From Candidatus Eremiobacterota bacterium (GTDB lineage Bacteria > Vulcanimicrobiota > CADAWZ01 > Ess09-12), in the NCBI GenBank assembly GCA_031082125.1, contig JAVHLM010000017.1, forward strand, positions 62,001-126,000: a stretch of DNA of 64,000 bases, given 5' to 3'. Shown in pieces: positions 43,446 to 51,503 of this stretch. Position 1 is the stretch's first letter, and the number at the start of each line of letters is the position of its first letter. A program made the translations under genes and the position numbers. The notes below the pieces were generated by a model, which had not been told where the DNA came from, did not search any database, and worked only from the letters and a program-made list of their open reading frames with translations.

Positions 43446-45214
43446 CTGCCTTTGCTCACCTGTATCGAGATTGGATAACAGGAGCTTGCCTCAGGGAGCG
43501 TGACAAGCTCAAGGGTACGCTTTTCTCCCGGATCGAGGGGGATCTCGGCAAGCGGTGAGAGCTCCTGCTGCCGCGTGACAGGGATTTCCAGCAGCTTTCC
43601 ATCAAGAAGCACCGTCCCCATAGACACGCCGTTCAAGGCGATAAAGGAAAGGAGGGCGCTCTGGCGCTCCCCTCCCGTATTTGAGAGGGTAAGCCTGATC
43701 CGGTAGAGAGCGCCGTAATTCCCCGTGTTGGGTTCGCCGGTGGTGGCGTCGATAAGCCAGGGCCACTTTCCCACCTCGATGGCAAGAGGCCCCCCGTCGC
43801 CTGAGAAGGAGAAGCTCTTCTCGATGGTAAGATTCGGTGAGGGGAACATGCCATGAGGATGGATCTTGAAGGGGTCGAAGGGCTCCTGGATATCCTTCAG
43901 CGAGGTCATGGATTTCCCCTGCTCACAGTTCCTTATGGTAATCTCGGCCTCTTCCCCATCGACAATCTGGAAATCACATATTCCCGAGACGGTAAACTGC
44001 GGTGAGATCACAAAATCCTCTACCACAAAGGTTCCCGACCCTGTCATGGCAACAAAGTACCCTGACCTGGTCCCGTAAGACTCAAGATAGCGCATGGCAG
44101 CCTTGTGTCCCGCCTGCATCTCATACTTGTCCGGCCCGGCAGAGGCGCGCCTCACAAAGAGCTTGAGTGGCTTGCGGCGAAGATTCTTTATGGTCACCCA
44201 GAGCTGCCTCTTCACCGGCGAGACATTTTTGTGGGAATAGAGAAGCCTTACCGGCGTCGAGACACCAAATTTTCCCTGGAAAAGCACTCCGTCCTCCTTG
44301 AGTTCCTCGGGCCTGTTGCAGATCATGAGGAGGGCTGCGTCACTGACGGGCGCATTGATATTCCTGAGCTTTACCTTCACGGTGCCGTCAAGGGGGAAAT
44401 AGCCCTTCCCTTCAACGGCCACGGGAACTGAGACCGTCTGCTCATAACCCGGCTGAAGGGAATTGAGGACGAGGGGGCTTTCCTTGACGGTGATCTGGGC
44501 GCCTGGCTGGAGGGTGACGGCATCATTGACGGCGCTCAGCGCGGCGGCGACCTGAACATCGACGGAAGCAGGGCTTCCGGTGACAGTCCTTTCAACAGAA
44601 GGCACAATCCTGCCGGCCCATTCCTTCACGAAAACTCTCACGGCGGTCTTCAAAGCCCCTCTCTGAATCACAAGCCGGTAGGTTCCCGCCATCTTTCCCA
44701 CGACCGCAATCTCGTTGTCCCCGCTGTCGGTGCTCACCTCAAGCCCCCAGGTTTCATAGGAGACCTTGAGGTCCCCTCTCCCGCCTGTCACGGTGAGGGT
44801 CTGCTCTCCACCTACGGGGACAGAGAGCACGTCCTTTGAGACACGAAGGGGTGTGCCCCCAAGGGCCGTTTTGATGGCGGCCACCCATTTTCTCGCAAGG
44901 GCCAGGGGCGTGGTGGAATTCTTCCCCGCCTGGTAGGGATCGACGACGACGACGAGGGTTTTTCCCCAGTAGATGGCCGCCCCCCCCGGCTGGAGCACAA
45001 TCCTGAGCTCCCTGGGGGAAGCCCCGGCATCGGCCTTTTCTTCAAGGATTCTGGTGATGGCCTCGCACTTGCTCCCCACATCAAGCCCCTTTTTCTCATG
45101 GAGCCGCAGGAGCACCGTGCCGTTGACGACCACTTCCCCCGCTTCCTGGCAGAATGCCTCGGCAGTGAGGCAGAAAAATAAAAAATAGAGTACAAGCCTC
45201 TTTATTCTCTTCAC
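43442..45214 (-). CDS. Exported protein of unknown function between lpxD and lpxC
   Basis: About 590 residues with a signal peptide (KRIKRLVLYFLFFCLTAEAFCQE). Residues about 25-115 form an alpha/beta domain (VVVNGTVLLRLHEKKGLDVG ... KTLVVVVDPYQAG ... LARKWVAAIKTAL) that reminds me of the periplasmic domain preceding some MscS-type channels. The rest is beta-rich, with Ig-like stretches (VPVGGEQTLTVTGGRG ... AGTYRLVIQRG) and ends in a domain with LDPGEKRTLELVTLPE. No enzyme motif is seen. A GTG at 45214 eight bases after GGGGAAGG was chosen. Its insertion in the lipid A operon suggests an envelope role, but I do not recognise it. Confidence 0.72.
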   Translation of the reverse strand: MKRIKRLVLYFLFFCLTAEAFCQEAGEVVVNGTVLLRLHEKKGLDVGSKCEAITRILEEKADAGASPRELRIVLQPGGAAIYWGKTLVVVVDPYQAGKNSTTPLALARKWVAAIKTALGGTPLRVSKDVLSVPVGGEQTLTVTGGRGDLKVSYETWGLEVSTDSGDNEIAVVGKMAGTYRLVIQRGALKTAVRVFVKEWAGRIVPSVERTVTGSPASVDVQVAAALSAVNDAVTLQPGAQITVKESPLVLNSLQPGYEQTVSVPVAVEGKGYFPLDGTVKVKLRNINAPVSDAALLMICNRPEELKEDGVLFQGKFGVSTPVRLLYSHKNVSPVKRQLWVTIKNLRRKPLKLFVRRASAGPDKYEMQAGHKAAMRYLESYGTRSGYFVAMTGSGTFVVEDFVISPQFTVSGICDFQIVDGEEAEITIRNCEQGKSMTSLKDIQEPFDPFKIHPHGMFPSPNLTIEKSFSFSGDGGPLAIEVGKWPWLIDATTGEPNTGNYGALYRIRLTLSNTGGERQSALLSFIALNGVSMGTVLLDGKLLEIPVTRQQELSPLAEIPLDPGEKRTLELVTLPEASSCYPISIQVSKGR

Positions 45215-45254
45215 TTTCAAGACCTTCCCCGGTGATTCCACCGGCACTTTCAGC

Positions 45255-46271
45255 CTAGAGGCCCTTCTCCAGAAGAGCATGCTCCAGTTTTTTCACCTTC
45301 TTCACCAGCTCCGGCAGCTGGGCAATGGCCGCTTCTATCTTGAGCTCCTCCTTGTGATCCCTCGCAGGGAACCCCGATACCAGCGAGCCTGAGGAGACAT
45401 TTTTTGTCACACCGGCTCTTCCCGCCACGATGCTGTCAGACTCAATCTGGACATGATCACGGACCCCGGCCTGGGCGGCAATAGTCACCCTGTCTCCCAC
45501 GGTGACGCTTCCGGCGATGCCGGCCTGGGAGACAATGATGCAGTCCTCGCCCACCTGGGTGTTATGGCCGATCTGGATGAGATTGTCTATCTTGGTGCCC
45601 CGCCCGATCCTGGTGGCATCGGTGGTGGCGCGGTCAATAGTGGCATTGGCGCCGATTTCCACGTCGTCGCCCACGATGACAATGCCTACCTGGGGAATCT
45701 TTATCTGGGAGGTGCCGTCGCGGACAAAGCCGAACCCGTCGGCACCGATAACGGCGCCGCTGTGGATGGTGACACGCTTCCCTATCACGATGCCCTTCAT
45801 AAGACTCACCCGGGGATACAGAATGGTATCGTCACCGATTGTCACGTCATCTTCCACGTACACGAAGGGAAAAAGCTGTACGTTGGCGCCTACTTTCACG
45901 TTATCACCGATATATACGAAGGGCCCTATGTAGACACCGCTTCCGAGTTCCACGTTCCTGCCGAGGATTGCCGTATCATCAATGCCCTCCCTCTTCTTCC
46001 CCTTCCCGTGGAAGAGCGAGAGAAGCTGGGCAAAGGCAAGGCGGGGGTTTTTCACTTTAATGAAGGGCCTCGCGCATTCCTTTACCCTGGGAGGGATGAT
46101 GATGGCCGAGGCAGGCGTTTGAAGGGCTGTCTCAAGATACTTCTCATGGTCGATAAAGGTGATGTCGCCCTCGCGGGCATAGGAAAGTCCGGCAACGCCG
46201 TGAATGGTCACATTGTCACCTGCCGGCTCTCCCTTAAGATAGTGTGCTAGTTCCTCCAGAGTCTTTACCAT
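45255..46271 (-). CDS. lpxD: UDP-3-O-acylglucosamine N-acyltransferase
   Basis: Adds the second hydroxyacyl chain, at the 2-amino group, in lipid A synthesis. 338 residues: an N-terminal uridine-binding domain (TLEELAHYLKGEPAGD ... GDITFIDHEKYL), then a hexapeptide-repeat beta-helix (IGPFVYIGDNVKVGANVQ ... GADGFGFVRDG, IDNLIQIGHNTQVGEDC with catalytic His), then a C-terminal helix. The start at 46271 follows AGGA; an upstream extension in frame lacks family similarity. It lies 45 bases after the small OmpH-type gene and belongs to the same run. Confidence 0.96.
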   Translation of the reverse strand: MVKTLEELAHYLKGEPAGDNVTIHGVAGLSYAREGDITFIDHEKYLETALQTPASAIIIPPRVKECARPFIKVKNPRLAFAQLLSLFHGKGKKREGIDDTAILGRNVELGSGVYIGPFVYIGDNVKVGANVQLFPFVYVEDDVTIGDDTILYPRVSLMKGIVIGKRVTIHSGAVIGADGFGFVRDGTSQIKIPQVGIVIVGDDVEIGANATIDRATTDATRIGRGTKIDNLIQIGHNTQVGEDCIIVSQAGIAGSVTVGDRVTIAAQAGVRDHVQIESDSIVAGRAGVTKNVSSGSLVSGFPARDHKEELKIEAAIAQLPELVKKVKKLEHALLEKGL

Positions 46272-46315
46272 ATATTGTCCTGCTTGTCTTGTAAGGAAAG
46301 GCGCCCGCCCGGTTG

Positions 46316-46741
46316 TCACTTCCCCTTCAGGATCGAGAGTACCTCATTGGTGATATCCGTGCCGCCATATTCGATGGTAGGGTTGGATTCAGAGTTTTCA
46401 AGCACGAGATCGAACTTCTGTTCCTTCGCCACTTTTTGCGAGGCGACTTTCAATTCGTCGCGGATCTCCTTCTTGACCTGTTCCCACTTGGTGTCCATCG
46501 ATACTATCTTGTTCTGGATCTCAATCGATATATTCTTCGGATCCTTTGCCACCTTATCGATGAGGATCGAGCGCTCCTTGAGGTAGGAATCGCCGAATTC
46601 ACGGTATTTTTCCCACTTCACGAGGAGCTTGTCGGAGTCTATATAGCCTACACGGAGCTCTTTCTTTTTTGCCGTGCAACCCGCCCCGGTAAGTATGGCA
46701 AGCGAAAGCACTATACACAGTATTTTCAATATTCTCTTCAA
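46316..46741 (-). CDS. OmpH/Skp-family periplasmic chaperone, lipoprotein-like
   Basis: A 141-residue protein. A signal peptide ends in LTGAGC, a possible lipoprotein cleavage site. The mature part fits the Skp/OmpH fold: RVGYIDSDKLLVKWEKYREF, a coiled coil, then KVAKEQKFDLVLENSESNPTIEYGGTDITNEVLSILKGK. Skp-type proteins hold unfolded outer-membrane proteins for BamA. It begins with one of two adjacent TTG codons; the second (46741) has AAGGGG seven bases upstream. It sits between the long OmpH-type gene and lpxD. Confidence 0.85.
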   Translation of the reverse strand: MKRILKILCIVLSLAILTGAGCTAKKKELRVGYIDSDKLLVKWEKYREFGDSYLKERSILIDKVAKDPKNISIEIQNKIVSMDTKWEQVKKEIRDELKVASQKVAKEQKFDLVLENSESNPTIEYGGTDITNEVLSILKGK

Positions 46742-46765
46742 CAACGGTCCCCTTCCTTCCCTGGT

Positions 46766-48145
46766 CTATTTGCCCGATGTCGCCTGGGCCTTTTTCATCA
46801 TCTCAAGAGCTTTGTCGGTGAGATCGGTTCCCTCAACATTGACGATATACATTCCCACGACGAAAGGAACCCTCTCCTTCCTCGCAAGCAGAGCCACCTC
46901 ATCCTTAATATCGCTCTCCATGGCGCTGTAGAGCTTTCCCCTCTCACGCTGAAGCTTTTCAATCTGAAGCCTTGAGCGCTCCATCCTCTCCATCTCGGTC
47001 TTTGCAAGCTTGTCCCTGTTCTGGAGCACCTCTTTCATGACGCTCTTTTCCAGAGTCTTGAGCTGACTCTCCAGGGTACGCTTCTTTTCTTCCAGCTTGC
47101 GCCGCGAATCCTCATTGGCGCTCAGCAGCTTCGCCTCCATCTCTTTCTGCTTGGCCTGAAAGGCCTTGGTGAGCTCCATTCCCTTCCTCTGGTATTCCGA
47201 GAGGGCGGGATTGGATGCCACAATGGGTTCCTTCCCTCCGCCGAGCTGGACCTGTTTCCTGGAGAGCTGGGCACTGATGTCCTGATCTATTTTAGCCTTG
47301 TAGGCCAGCACTTCCTTGTCTATCTTGTCCATCTCTACATTGCCAAGCTTGTCCATCTCGGCGGCAATCTCGTTTTTCTTTTTCTCCTTGAGCCTTGATT
47401 CCTCGTCGGAAATCTTGGCGAGCTCCTCCTTGAGGTGCTGATGCTCCTCGTCATTCTGATTTACCTGGAGCTTGAGCTGGATGTTGAGCTTTTCCTGCTG
47501 GTTCTCCCTTGCAAGCTGCTGCTCATAGGAAGAAAGCTCGCTCTCAAGGCGCCCTTTGTCGGCGTCAATCTTTTCCTTCGCCTTTTTTTGCAGCTCAAGC
47601 CGCTTGGCAGCTACCTGCCGATCCCTCAGGATGATGAGATCGCGGGAAAAATCCTTCATCTGCTCGCTGTAAGGCTTTATCTGCTCCGGGGGGGTCTGGC
47701 CCTGGGCGTTCTTTGCCTGCGCCTTGAGCTTGCTCATCTCCTCCTGTATCTTCTTGACCTCTCCGGCCATCTGCGCCTCAAAGGCCGCCTTCTGCTTCTC
47801 CAGTGAGGAAGTGATGCCTGATATCTCCTGTTTCAGTTCAGCCTCGGCCTGGATCTGGGCCTTTTTCAGGCGCTCCGCCTGCTCGAGGCCGAGCTTCTGC
47901 ATCCCCGAAGGGGCATTGTTCATCTTCTGCTCGATATCGGCGATCTGCTTGTCGATGCCGTCAAGCTTCTTCCAATCCTGGTGGGCCTTGAGGAGCTTCC
48001 CGAAATCAACAACCCCTACCTTCTGGGAATCCTTGCCCTCCGTGCCGGTAAGAAGGCCCGGCAGCTTCGTGACAGCCAGAAAGATGGACCCTCCCATGAT
48101 CAGGGTCACGAGAAGAACGACCACTGCTTTTGCCGCCACCTTCAT
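46766..48145 (-). CDS. OmpH/Skp-like protein with greatly extended coiled coil
   Basis: A 459-residue protein with an N-terminal membrane anchor or signal (VVVLLVTLIMGGSIFLAV). The Skp-type start is QKVGVVDFGKLLKAH and the Skp-type end is VPFVVGMYIVNVEGTDLTDKALEMMKKA. Between them lie about 350 residues of charged helix (KKAQIQAEAELKQEI ... EEKKRTLESQLKTLEK). Normal Skp is about 160 residues, so the coiled-coil arms are several times longer. GGGGGAGG precedes the ATG. It is one of three consecutive OmpH-type genes between bamA and lpxD. It may act as a periplasm-spanning holdase, which is inference. Confidence 0.8.
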   Translation of the reverse strand: MKVAAKAVVVLLVTLIMGGSIFLAVTKLPGLLTGTEGKDSQKVGVVDFGKLLKAHQDWKKLDGIDKQIADIEQKMNNAPSGMQKLGLEQAERLKKAQIQAEAELKQEISGITSSLEKQKAAFEAQMAGEVKKIQEEMSKLKAQAKNAQGQTPPEQIKPYSEQMKDFSRDLIILRDRQVAAKRLELQKKAKEKIDADKGRLESELSSYEQQLARENQQEKLNIQLKLQVNQNDEEHQHLKEELAKISDEESRLKEKKKNEIAAEMDKLGNVEMDKIDKEVLAYKAKIDQDISAQLSRKQVQLGGGKEPIVASNPALSEYQRKGMELTKAFQAKQKEMEAKLLSANEDSRRKLEEKKRTLESQLKTLEKSVMKEVLQNRDKLAKTEMERMERSRLQIEKLQRERGKLYSAMESDIKDEVALLARKERVPFVVGMYIVNVEGTDLTDKALEMMKKAQATSGK

Positions 48146-48172
48146 GGCATACCTCCCCCGGCCCAGGGTATC

Positions 48173-48988
48173 CTATTTCCCCTTGAGGGCCTCGACGACC
48201 TCATCGGTGACATTTTTGCCGCCGAACATGACAAACTGCTTGTCAAGGACAAGGACGAGGCCCTTGTTCTTGGCTACCGTTTCTACCGTGCCAGTGACTT
48301 TCTTGAGAAGAGGCGAGTAAAGCTCGTTCTTCTTGCTTTCAAGCTGCGAGTCATACTGGCTGAAGACCTTCTGCTTCTCCTCGTCAGACATGGTCTTCAT
48401 CTTGGTCTCGAGTTCCTTTTTCATCGTCGAGAACATCGAGTAAACCTGCTGATCGGCATCCCTGAACATCTTGAGAGACCGGACCACTTCCTGGTCAAAA
48501 TAGCCTATCTTGCTGTCGCTGCCCACGGCTTCCTCGGGGGCGGTAAGCTTTTCAGAGGACTTGAATTTCTCTTTCACGTCCTCGGTGATATCATCGGCTC
48601 CGGCAATGACTATCTTGCTGTCAAGCACGACCTTCATCTTTTTCTCTTTCGCCACAAGGGCAACAGCGGCCTGCGCCTTATCCATGAGAGGCTTCATCTC
48701 CTGGGCCTTCAGCGTCTCCACATCCTGCCGGTAGCGCAGATAAAGCTCCTCCTGCTGGTCCGGCCTGAGGCCTTTTGCCATCCCGGCATATTTCTTGTCG
48801 AGCTCCATCACCTTCTGGGTAAGGGAATCATTGGCCCTCTGGAAGGCTGAGAGCTTCATGATGACATCACGGTCAATGAGGCCTGTCTCGCTTGGCTTCT
48901 TCTTGCTTTCAAGGGGCTCGCACCCTGCCACCGCGCAGAGGGCCAGCACCACAAGCAGAGTGCTTATCTTTATCAATGATTTACCCAT
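48173..48988 (-). CDS. Tandem OmpH/Skp-family lipoprotein
   Basis: A 271-residue protein. A signal peptide ends in CAVAGC, a convincing lipoprotein site. The mature part contains two Skp/OmpH units in tandem: the first ends VALVAKEKKMKVVLDSKIVIAGADDITEDVKEKF, the second begins SKIGYFDQEVVRSLKMF and ends VAKNKGLVLVLDKQFVMFGGKNVTDEVVEALKGK. Skp normally trimerises from single units, so a fused pair would change stoichiometry. GGAGGAG precedes the ATG. It lies 86 bases downstream of bamA, the usual position for skp. Confidence 0.86.
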   Translation of the reverse strand: MGKSLIKISTLLVVLALCAVAGCEPLESKKKPSETGLIDRDVIMKLSAFQRANDSLTQKVMELDKKYAGMAKGLRPDQQEELYLRYRQDVETLKAQEMKPLMDKAQAAVALVAKEKKMKVVLDSKIVIAGADDITEDVKEKFKSSEKLTAPEEAVGSDSKIGYFDQEVVRSLKMFRDADQQVYSMFSTMKKELETKMKTMSDEEKQKVFSQYDSQLESKKNELYSPLLKKVTGTVETVAKNKGLVLVLDKQFVMFGGKNVTDEVVEALKGK

Positions 48989-49074
48989 GGTATCTCCTCC
49001 TCATTCTCTCCCGGAGCATGGCAGCTTCCCAGGGGGAAGCACCGATGAAGCCCGGGTTCACATACTCTCTGTCG

Positions 49075-51375
49075 CTAAAAAGTCTGCCCTATTCCAATCG
49101 TTGAACGGGAACCTTCCTGGCCGAAGGCGTAATCGATTCTTATGACACCGAGGCCCAGTGTGGGGAATACGAGCCTTATTCCCACTCCCGCATCGGTCCA
49201 CAGCTTCGAGGGCTGCCCGGGGAACCACGCGTTGCCGGCATCGGCGAAAATGGCGCCGTTCAGGATCTTTATCTTGGCGATAGGGAACCTGAACTCTGCA
49301 TTCATGACCACCATCCGCGTGCCATAGAAGTTGTTCTCCTGGTAGCCCCTGATGGTGTCAGCGCCGCCCACATAGAAGAAATCGGTAGTCGGCGCGTTTC
49401 CGTCAAGGATCCCTCCCCATGCACGGAGCGCAACGCATTTGTTCTTGCCTACGGGGAAATACTGGCGCATTTCGAGCTGCGCCTTGTTGAACTGGTTGTC
49501 GCCGCCCAGAAGCCCGCCGGCCACCTGGTAAGAGACATTCCCGTACGAGCCCGAGAGGGGGTTGAACATGTCGTCACGGGTGTCATAGAGGCCTGATAAA
49601 ATCGTGCTGTTCGAGGTGCCGACGAAGAGCCCCACGGGAATAAAGGAGGAATTGGTGCTCTGCGTGAGCTCGATGCGCTCTGTCTTCAGCGTGAGAAAGA
49701 GGGAGAGGTCATCGGAGAGCGGGTGGCCGTAGGTAAGGTTGCCGCCGGCGCGCTTGTCATCATAAAGGGCGTACTGCACAGGGTTCGAGCCCTGGACGGG
49801 CTGCTGGATCTCGGTGATGTTGTGGCGGTATATCGAGAGCCCGATTGAGTCCCTGTGGGAGTTGATGGCCGGGTCAAATACCGACGCGCTGATAGAGTCA
49901 ATGTTCACGCCGCGCTGCCACTGGATGGCGCCGCCATAGCCTCTCCCCCCGAAATTCTTCTCCGAGAGCGAAAGGGCTCCTGTGACGCCACTTCGGATGG
50001 CTCCTGAGCCTCCGCCCGTGTAGCCAAGGCCTATGGTTGCGAGCCCCGTCTTCTGTTCCTTCACTTTGAGGACCAGCACTACCTTGCCGAGCTCCGACCC
50101 CGCTTCAGGGTCAATGTTGACGCTCGAGAAATACCCGATATTGTTGAGGCGCTCGATGTCGCGCTGGATTCTCTTCTTCCGGAGCACCTGCCCCACCTTG
50201 GTGTTCATATTCCGGAGCACCACATAATCCTTGGTCCTCTTGTTTCCTTCGATCTTGATCTCCTCCACGGTGGCCTCTACCACTCTTACCGCGACCAGCC
50301 CCTTGGCGGGATCAATGTTGGGTCTTATGGTGTCAAGGATATAGTCCTTCTTCTCATAAAGCTTGGCAATCTTGTCGGTGTCCTTTTTAAGGGTCTTCTG
50401 GTTGAAGAGATCGCCGGGCTTCAGCGAGATAAACTTGACAAGCTGATCGCCGGGAAAGACCGTGTTGCCCGAGAGGTCGATCTCCTTGATGATCATACCT
50501 TCCGCGAGCGTGATGACAAGCTTTCCCTCCTCGGTCCACTGGAGATCCTTTATGTGAGTGGGCTTCAGAAGATATCCAAGCTCCTCGTCATAATACTGGT
50601 TAATGGTGCCCATGTCACCGTAAAGCTCCTTGGTGTTGAGCACCTTCCCCACCTTGGTCTCCATCATGCCCGTGAGCTTGCTCGTGGGGGCAATCTTGTT
50701 GCCTGCAAAGACAACCTCCTTGACCACAGGATTCTCGAGAAGGTTGAAAATGAGCTTCACGCCGCCTACGAAAAACCTCGTGTCAACGCGCACGTCGGTA
50801 AAATATCCCATGTCAAAGATTGCCTGGATGTCGCGCTGGATCTTTGACTCCACGACAGGATCGCCTATCTTCGTCGAGATGACTCTCATTATCTCATCAG
50901 TGGGGACTGCGCTGTTTCCCTCTATGACCACGGCGGTGATGCGGGGCGTCACCTCCTCACTGCCGGGTTTCTTTCCCCCCTCGTCTCCCGGCTGGGGAGC
51001 GGCATTGGTATCAGCAGGCTGAGGAGCCGGACCTCCGGGCAGCTGGGGGGAGCCTGCGTCAGGAGCCCCTGTTCCAGGAGGCTGGGGAGCCGAACCGCCA
51101 GGAGACGTCGGGGCAGGCGTTTCATCCTGCACAGTCCCCTTGAGCTCCTCCTCGCTGGTGTCCGACGGTGCCGGGGCCGCGGTCCCGCCGGGAGTGCTCT
51201 CGCCTGTCACTTCGCCGGAGACGACCTCATATTCATCCAGGGCAACGAGAGAAGAATGCCTTGAAGAGGTCTTATCGTGCTTTCCGCGGGAGCATGCCAT
51301 ATCCATGGAGCAAAGAGTCATGAACGCTGCGCACAGCAGAATCATCACAATCCTGATGCTCTCTCTCGTCTTCAT
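49075..51375 (-). CDS. bamA: Outer-membrane protein assembly factor BamA
   Basis: The central Omp85 insertase of the outer membrane. 766 residues: a hydrophobic export signal (about 8-30), a Pro/Gly/Ala-rich linker (about 60-145), then POTRA domains (ITAVVIEGNSAVPTDEI, VKEVVFAGNKIAPTSKL, IKEIDLSGNTVFPGDQL, VEEIKIEGNKRTKDYVV), and the C-terminal 16-strand barrel with FYVGGADTIRGYQENNF and a final IGIGQTF ending in Phe. Four POTRA-like starts are visible. The Pro-rich linker before the first POTRA is unusual. AGGAGG precedes the ATG. It lies between tamB (upstream) and the three Skp-type genes. Confidence 0.95.
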   Translation of the reverse strand: MKTRESIRIVMILLCAAFMTLCSMDMACSRGKHDKTSSRHSSLVALDEYEVVSGEVTGESTPGGTAAPAPSDTSEEELKGTVQDETPAPTSPGGSAPQPPGTGAPDAGSPQLPGGPAPQPADTNAAPQPGDEGGKKPGSEEVTPRITAVVIEGNSAVPTDEIMRVISTKIGDPVVESKIQRDIQAIFDMGYFTDVRVDTRFFVGGVKLIFNLLENPVVKEVVFAGNKIAPTSKLTGMMETKVGKVLNTKELYGDMGTINQYYDEELGYLLKPTHIKDLQWTEEGKLVITLAEGMIIKEIDLSGNTVFPGDQLVKFISLKPGDLFNQKTLKKDTDKIAKLYEKKDYILDTIRPNIDPAKGLVAVRVVEATVEEIKIEGNKRTKDYVVLRNMNTKVGQVLRKKRIQRDIERLNNIGYFSSVNIDPEAGSELGKVVLVLKVKEQKTGLATIGLGYTGGGSGAIRSGVTGALSLSEKNFGGRGYGGAIQWQRGVNIDSISASVFDPAINSHRDSIGLSIYRHNITEIQQPVQGSNPVQYALYDDKRAGGNLTYGHPLSDDLSLFLTLKTERIELTQSTNSSFIPVGLFVGTSNSTILSGLYDTRDDMFNPLSGSYGNVSYQVAGGLLGGDNQFNKAQLEMRQYFPVGKNKCVALRAWGGILDGNAPTTDFFYVGGADTIRGYQENNFYGTRMVVMNAEFRFPIAKIKILNGAIFADAGNAWFPGQPSKLWTDAGVGIRLVFPTLGLGVIRIDYAFGQEGSRSTIGIGQTF

Positions 51376-51503
51376 ACAATCCTCCTCATCCGGCCGATCT
51401 TTCTGTGTTTCTTTTTCTCACTCTGGCACTTGCCCTGGTATGTACGCAAAATAATCTGGATAAGATTCGACGGGAAAAAGAATACTCCTTTTTTCTCCTG
51501 CCC

